Of a stretch of 64,000 nt of DNA, positions 58,571-64,000 are shown piece after piece (the stretch's first letter is position 1; each line of letters starts with the position of its first letter). A program made the position numbers and the translations under genes. The stretch lies in the NCBI RefSeq assembly GCF_024653915.1, contig NZ_JANLGY010000022.1, positions 1 through 64,000 on the forward strand, given 5' to 3'. This stretch comes from Sulfuricaulis sp. Its GTDB lineage: Bacteria > Pseudomonadota > Gammaproteobacteria > Acidiferrobacterales > Sulfurifustaceae. The notes below the pieces were generated by a model. The model saw nothing but the letters and a program-made list of their open reading frames with translations. It made no database searches and was not told the DNA's origin.

Positions 58571-59701
58571 AGTTGCGCGCGCGAGGCGTTCGAGCGCGGC
58601 GCCGTTGTCCAGCACGGCCCGCACGACATCGGCTGCAACGCGGAGCGAATCATGGCGCTTGAGGTGAAACAGACATAGCGCGGCGGCGCTCACCAAACTG
58701 TTGCGCACCGGACCGGGCTGGCCGGCGAGCGCCTCGCTTCCCTCGGCCGCCGCGGCCTGGGCGATGGCGGCGGGATCGATTGTGACCGCGACGTCATCGC
58801 CGCCCTCCGATCCGCTCGCAAGTCCCGCTGGCAACGGCGCGGCGCGCAGCGATTGCTCGATGGCGAAGTCGGCCGGCGTGAAATCGAGCGCGTGTTCTGC
58901 GCCACCGACGTGGTAATAAAATGCCTTGCCGCTCTGGCGCAGCGACGGCAGCACCCCGCCCTCCACGCCGCGCACGATCAGCGCCGAGTCGAAACCCGCG
59001 TGGCGCGCCAGCAGCGCGTAAATGCGTGGATAAGGTTTGTGCACGTAGCCGGTCACGAGATGCGTGCGTTGCCGCCCGCGGATCGGCCCGGCCAGCACCT
59101 CGGCCGTGGTGATCGCCGGGCGCTTGACGATGAGTGTGCGGAAATCGGTGAGCCGGTGGAGCTTGGGGCAGAAAACCTTCTGATCCACGTAGGCCCAGCC
59201 GATGGCCGGATCGGCGAGACGCGCGGCGGCCTCCTCGACCGACAGGTCCACCGCCAGCCCGGCGGCGCGCAACACCTGGCGGTGGGTCACGCCGAATTTC
59301 GGTCCCATGCGCTCCACGCCGTGGGTGACGCAGGCCACGCCGCAGGCGGCCAGCACCGCCGGCAGGAACGGCGAGACCGGCAAGGTGCGGGTGAAGCCGT
59401 CGTAGGGGTCGGCAAGATCGAGCACCTCGTCCACGTTCGCGGTGACCGAGTGCGTGGCGTCACGGATCGCCTGCAGCACGCCGCGGTTCTCGTCGTCAGT
59501 CTCGCGCTTCATGCGCAGCGCAATCAGGAAGATCCCCGCCTGCACCGGGTCCACGAGCCCGTCGAGGACGTAACGCATGCCTGCGCGCGCCTCCTCGTAG
59601 GAGATGTCCTTGCTGAGTTCGGGACCGGTGGCGATGCGCTTGAGGATCGAGCGCATGGTGACGGTGGGGTTGTCGGGAAGATTTGACGCAGGCATATCCA
59701 T
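58568..59701 (-). CDS. Anthranilate phosphoribosyltransferase-like (TrpD2/YbiB) protein
   Basis: This 377-aa protein of the TrpD/glycosyl transferase family 3 fold has an N-terminal helical domain (SKDISYEEARAGMRYVLDG, GIFLIALRMKRET) and a larger alpha/beta domain with GVERMGPKFGVTHRQVLRA. The GTGN-type PRPP loop of true TrpD is replaced, and the family is better matched by TrpD2/YbiB, which bind nucleic acid. The start at 59701 has AGGAG 8 nt upstream. Its stop lies at the junction with thiC tail 4. Confidence 0.78.
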   Translation of the reverse strand: MDMPASNLPDNPTVTMRSILKRIATGPELSKDISYEEARAGMRYVLDGLVDPVQAGIFLIALRMKRETDDENRGVLQAIRDATHSVTANVDEVLDLADPYDGFTRTLPVSPFLPAVLAACGVACVTHGVERMGPKFGVTHRQVLRAAGLAVDLSVEEAAARLADPAIGWAYVDQKVFCPKLHRLTDFRTLIVKRPAITTAEVLAGPIRGRQRTHLVTGYVHKPYPRIYALLARHAGFDSALIVRGVEGGVLPSLRQSGKAFYYHVGGAEHALDFTPADFAIEQSLRAAPLPAGLASGSEGGDDVAVTIDPAAIAQAAAAEGSEALAGQPGPVRNSLVSAAALCLFHLKRHDSLRVAADVVRAVLDNGAALERLARAT

Positions 59702-59712
59702 ACGGGCAACTC

Positions 59713-60027
59713 CTAAGTCAGACAAATCAGGATGTCGTCGCCATCCAGGCGGACGGGATAGGTTCGCAAATTTTCTTCCGCCGGGTCGTCGAGAACCTGG
59801 CCGGTGCGGAGGTTGAAGCGGCTTCCGTGCAACGGGCACTTGACGGTGTCGCCCTTGAGAAAGCCCTTCGACAGCGAGGATTCCTCGTGGGTGCAGGTGT
59901 CGTCGGTGGCGTAGTAACTGCCGTCCACGTTGGCGAGCAGGATGCGCCGTCCGTCGAGGTCGACGCGTTTCATCTTGCCGGGCATCAGTTCGCCGCGCTG
60001 GGCGATTTTCACGAAATCCTGGGGCAT
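59713..60027 (-). CDS. Rieske-type [2Fe-2S] ferredoxin
   Basis: This 104-aa small Rieske protein has cluster ligands C45 and H47 (DTCTHEES) and C64 and H67 (VKCPLHGSRF), the C-x-H/C-x2-H pattern of NirD/ferredoxin-type Rieske domains. It could carry electrons for a partner enzyme, but no oxygenase is present. It lies 25 nt after thiC and 11 nt before the TrpD2-like gene, so it is probably in the thiC operon. Confidence 0.9.
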   Translation of the reverse strand: MPQDFVKIAQRGELMPGKMKRVDLDGRRILLANVDGSYYATDDTCTHEESSLSKGFLKGDTVKCPLHGSRFNLRTGQVLDDPAEENLRTYPVRLDGDDILICLT

Positions 60028-60052
60028 CAGCGCGGCGTTACGAACGGTGCGG

Positions 60053-62083
<2,031 letters not shown>

Positions 62084-62296
62084 CATACAGATGGATTCAC
62101 GCTAAAGGATTCATGGGGGGAATGCAACAACAATGAGATATTTACCGGCTGGATTGCGTTATTCGCCGAGCTACAATCTAAGACAATCCATGGGGCGATT
62201 TTGTGAGGCAACAACAAAGCAGGCGTCAATGACGTTCGAGGCAGACGACTCCCTGGACGGTTTCTCCGGCCCGGGGCCATGGAGCATGAAGGCCGG

Positions 62297-63178
62297 ATGA
62301 AACTCTCTCGCGTTTATTATTTGCTGTTTCTGATCCTCTCCGCGTGCGCCACCCCGACACAGGAACCACAGAGACCACAGGAACCGGCGCGGCTGGAGGA
62401 AGCGGTGTTGGTGGGCGCGGGCGACATCGCGTCGTGCCATTCGGATGACGATGAGCAGACCGCACTCCTCCTGGACCGGATTCCGGGAGTGGTATTTGCC
62501 GTCGGCGACACTGCCTACCGCGCCGGTTCGCCCGCTGAATTTACCAGCTGTTACGAGCCGTCCTGGGGACGCCATAAGGCGCGCACGCGGCCGGCCGTGG
62601 GGAATCATGAATACCTGACGCGCGACGCCGCCGGCTATTTCGCCTATTTCGGCGACCAGGCAGGGCCGCCAGGCCGGGGTTATTACAGCTATGACCTGGC
62701 GCAATGGCACATCGTGGTGATCAACAGCATGCTGGAGCACATCGACCCCCTCGCCCAGGAGCGGTGGCTTGCGTCCGACCTGGCCGCGCATCCGGCCCGG
62801 TGCACGCTGGCTTACTGGCATCACCCCCGCTTCAGCTCCGGCCATCACGGTAACCACCCGCAGATGCGGAGGATCTGGAAAATTCTTTACACGCATGGCG
62901 CGGACGTGGTGATTTCCGGGCACGATCATTTATACGAACGCTTCGCGTCGCAGACAGCGGACGGTATCGCCGACCCGAAGCGCGGCATTCGCCAGTTCAT
63001 TGCCGGCACCGGCGGCTTCCGACTGTACGAATTTCACGATCCGAAGCCGAACAGCGAGGCGCGAAACAATACCGCGTTCGGAGTATTAAAGATGACGCTC
63101 AAACCGGGAACTTACGCCTGGGAATTTATCGCGGTCCCGGGCGTGGTGTTGGATTCGGGGGAAGACAGCTGCCACTGA
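62297..63178 (+). CDS. Metallophosphoesterase lipoprotein
   Basis: This 293-aa calcineurin-like phosphoesterase has a lipoprotein signal (FLILSACATPT). All metal-site motifs are present: GAGDIASC, VGDTAYRAG, VGNHEYL, AYWHHPRFS and SGHDHLYER. It resembles small purple-acid-phosphatase-type enzymes and is predicted to be envelope-anchored. The start at 62297 fits the signal peptide. The gene is divergent from the thiC leader. Confidence 0.88.
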   Translation: MKLSRVYYLLFLILSACATPTQEPQRPQEPARLEEAVLVGAGDIASCHSDDDEQTALLLDRIPGVVFAVGDTAYRAGSPAEFTSCYEPSWGRHKARTRPAVGNHEYLTRDAAGYFAYFGDQAGPPGRGYYSYDLAQWHIVVINSMLEHIDPLAQERWLASDLAAHPARCTLAYWHHPRFSSGHHGNHPQMRRIWKILYTHGADVVISGHDHLYERFASQTADGIADPKRGIRQFIAGTGGFRLYEFHDPKPNSEARNNTAFGVLKMTLKPGTYAWEFIAVPGVVLDSGEDSCH

Positions 63179-63272
63179 GTCGCGCGCGCCAAATAACTGC
63201 CACAGCTTGCGTGCCCCCGCCAAACTGCTTTAGGCTAGGCGCCCGTTTACCCGTACGACCTGTAAGCAATAT

Positions 63273-63935
63273 ATGTCTTCCCCAAATTTCGACGTCACGC
63301 GCCGGACCATGATTGACAGTCAGATCCGCACGTGGGACGTGCTCGATGAGCGCGTGCTGGAACTGGTCGGGCGCCTGCCGCGCGAGGACTACCTGCCCAA
63401 GGCGCACCGCAATCTCGCCTTCGTCGACATGAACATCCCGCTCGGCCACGGCGAAGTGATGATGGCGCCCAAGCTTGAGGCGCGCCTGCTGCAGGAGCTG
63501 GAGATTAACCCCACCGACAAGATTTTGGAGATCGGCACCGGCAGCGGCTACATGACGGCGCTGCTGGCGGCGCTCGGGAAGCATGTAATCAGTGTCGAGA
63601 TCCGCCCCGAATTCACGGCCGAGGCCGCCACGAAGTTGGCGCACCACGGCGTGCACAACATCACACTCGAAAACGGCGACGGCGCGCGCGGCTGGGAGCG
63701 GCAGAAACCTTATGATGTCATTCTGCTCACCGGCTCGACACCGCTGCTGCCCGAGGCGTTTCAGCAAAGCCTCACGGTCGGCGGCAGAATGATCGCCATC
63801 GTGGGCACGGCCCCGGCGATGGACGTGCGGCGCCTCCGCCGTATCGGCGAATATTCCTTCGAGACCGATTCGATGTTCGAAACGGTCCTACCCAAACTGC
63901 AAAACGCCCTCGAACCCGCGAAGTTCGTATTTTAG
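63273..63935 (+). CDS. Protein-L-isoaspartate O-methyltransferase-like protein
   Basis: This 220-aa SAM-dependent methyltransferase of the Pcm family has N-terminal MIDSQIRTWDVLDERVLELV, the SAM loop EIGTGSGYMTALLAALG and acidic VEIRPEF. It differs from E. coli Pcm in its substrate region and belongs to the variant seen beside rhodanese-like and tolC-type genes in gammaproteobacteria. It should repair damaged aspartates or act on another carboxylate. A rhodanese-like gene starts 8 nt later. Confidence 0.87.
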   Translation: MSSPNFDVTRRTMIDSQIRTWDVLDERVLELVGRLPREDYLPKAHRNLAFVDMNIPLGHGEVMMAPKLEARLLQELEINPTDKILEIGTGSGYMTALLAALGKHVISVEIRPEFTAEAATKLAHHGVHNITLENGDGARGWERQKPYDVILLTGSTPLLPEAFQQSLTVGGRMIAIVGTAPAMDVRRLRRIGEYSFETDSMFETVLPKLQNALEPAKFVF

Positions 63936-63943
63936 GTTGCGCC

Positions 63944-64000
63944 ATGATCCGGCAATTGACCGTCAGTGAGCTGAAGCAAAAGCTCGACCAGGAACCCGAC
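63944..64000 (+). CDS. Rhodanese-like protein, 5' part only
   Basis: The window ends 19 codons into a frame beginning MIRQLTVSELKQKLDQEPD. The pattern of a strand, then ELKQKLDQ, is how single-domain rhodanese proteins begin (followed by a DVRE-type motif outside the window). Position after the Pcm-like gene supports it. Confidence 0.65.
   Translation, partial: MIRQLTVSELKQKLDQEPD

Overview
The window looks like a chromosomal segment of a GC-rich gammaproteobacterium, possibly a Chromatiales or Acidiferrobacterales-type sulfur oxidiser. This is inferred from the nudE/yrfG pairing, an LpxL-type lipid A acyltransferase, several OmpA-type lipoproteins, a persulfide dioxygenase/YeeE-type sulfur locus and a TPP-riboswitch-controlled thiC. 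No rRNA, tRNA, CRISPR array, transposase or integrase gene was recognised.

Layout. Positions 0.2-3.5 kb: a hypothetical gene with an in-frame amber codon before a lysine-rich tail, an EamA transporter, a DUF523/DUF1722 protein and an orphan pilin. 3.6-11.6 kb: glycerophosphodiester phosphodiesterase and a short GlpD, an RRM protein, a HupE/DUF4198/cupin envelope locus, and an operon of nudE, cysQ and an FGGY kinase. 11.7-16.2 kb: a STAS-like protein, yrfG, an LpxL-like acyltransferase, a cysteine-cluster protein, a P-loop protein and metA. 16.2-28.5 kb: envelope genes, comprising an OmpA lipoprotein, a two-component system and a glycine-zipper/PepSY gene pair that recurs at 27.8-28.5 kb, plus MFS, PQQ-type dehydrogenase, SIMPL and membrane proteins. 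28.7-38.2 kb: a pseudouridine synthase, alcohol dehydrogenase, TlpA thioredoxin, a sulfur locus with a damaged pmpA-like gene, nadA and a GarR-type reductase. 38.4-41.2 kb: a two-gene exopolysaccharide module. 41.4-50.6 kb: small accessory genes with remnants (a nitrilase fragment and an alpha/beta hydrolase N-terminus) and a diverged repeat.

The most interesting part is 50.6-62 kb. An AT-rich island (50.6-55.6 kb) has two divergent operons around a palindromic promoter region. Leftward it encodes RHH, GNAT-like, XRE and ImmA/IrrE-type proteins. Rightward it encodes a ubiquitin-like conjugation cassette: a multi-ubiquitin-domain protein, an E2/UBC-like protein without any cysteine, a JAB-E1 fusion and a DUF6527 zinc protein. 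The ubiquitin-like gene has an in-frame TAA at codon 10.

Next to it, 55.7-62.1 kb holds thiC, transcribed leftward, followed by four successive gene modules: Rieske plus TrpD2-like; VapBC; two paralogous 57-58 aa proteins; and mobile mystery proteins A/B (HTH plus Fic). Each module ends, within about ten bases of its last stop codon, in a copy of the 3' end of thiC. Three of the copies share a 46-bp core with at most one mismatch. This looks like a serial cassette array built on the thiC 3' end, with no recombinase in view.

The window closes with a metallophosphoesterase lipoprotein, a Pcm-like methyltransferase and the start of a rhodanese-like gene.
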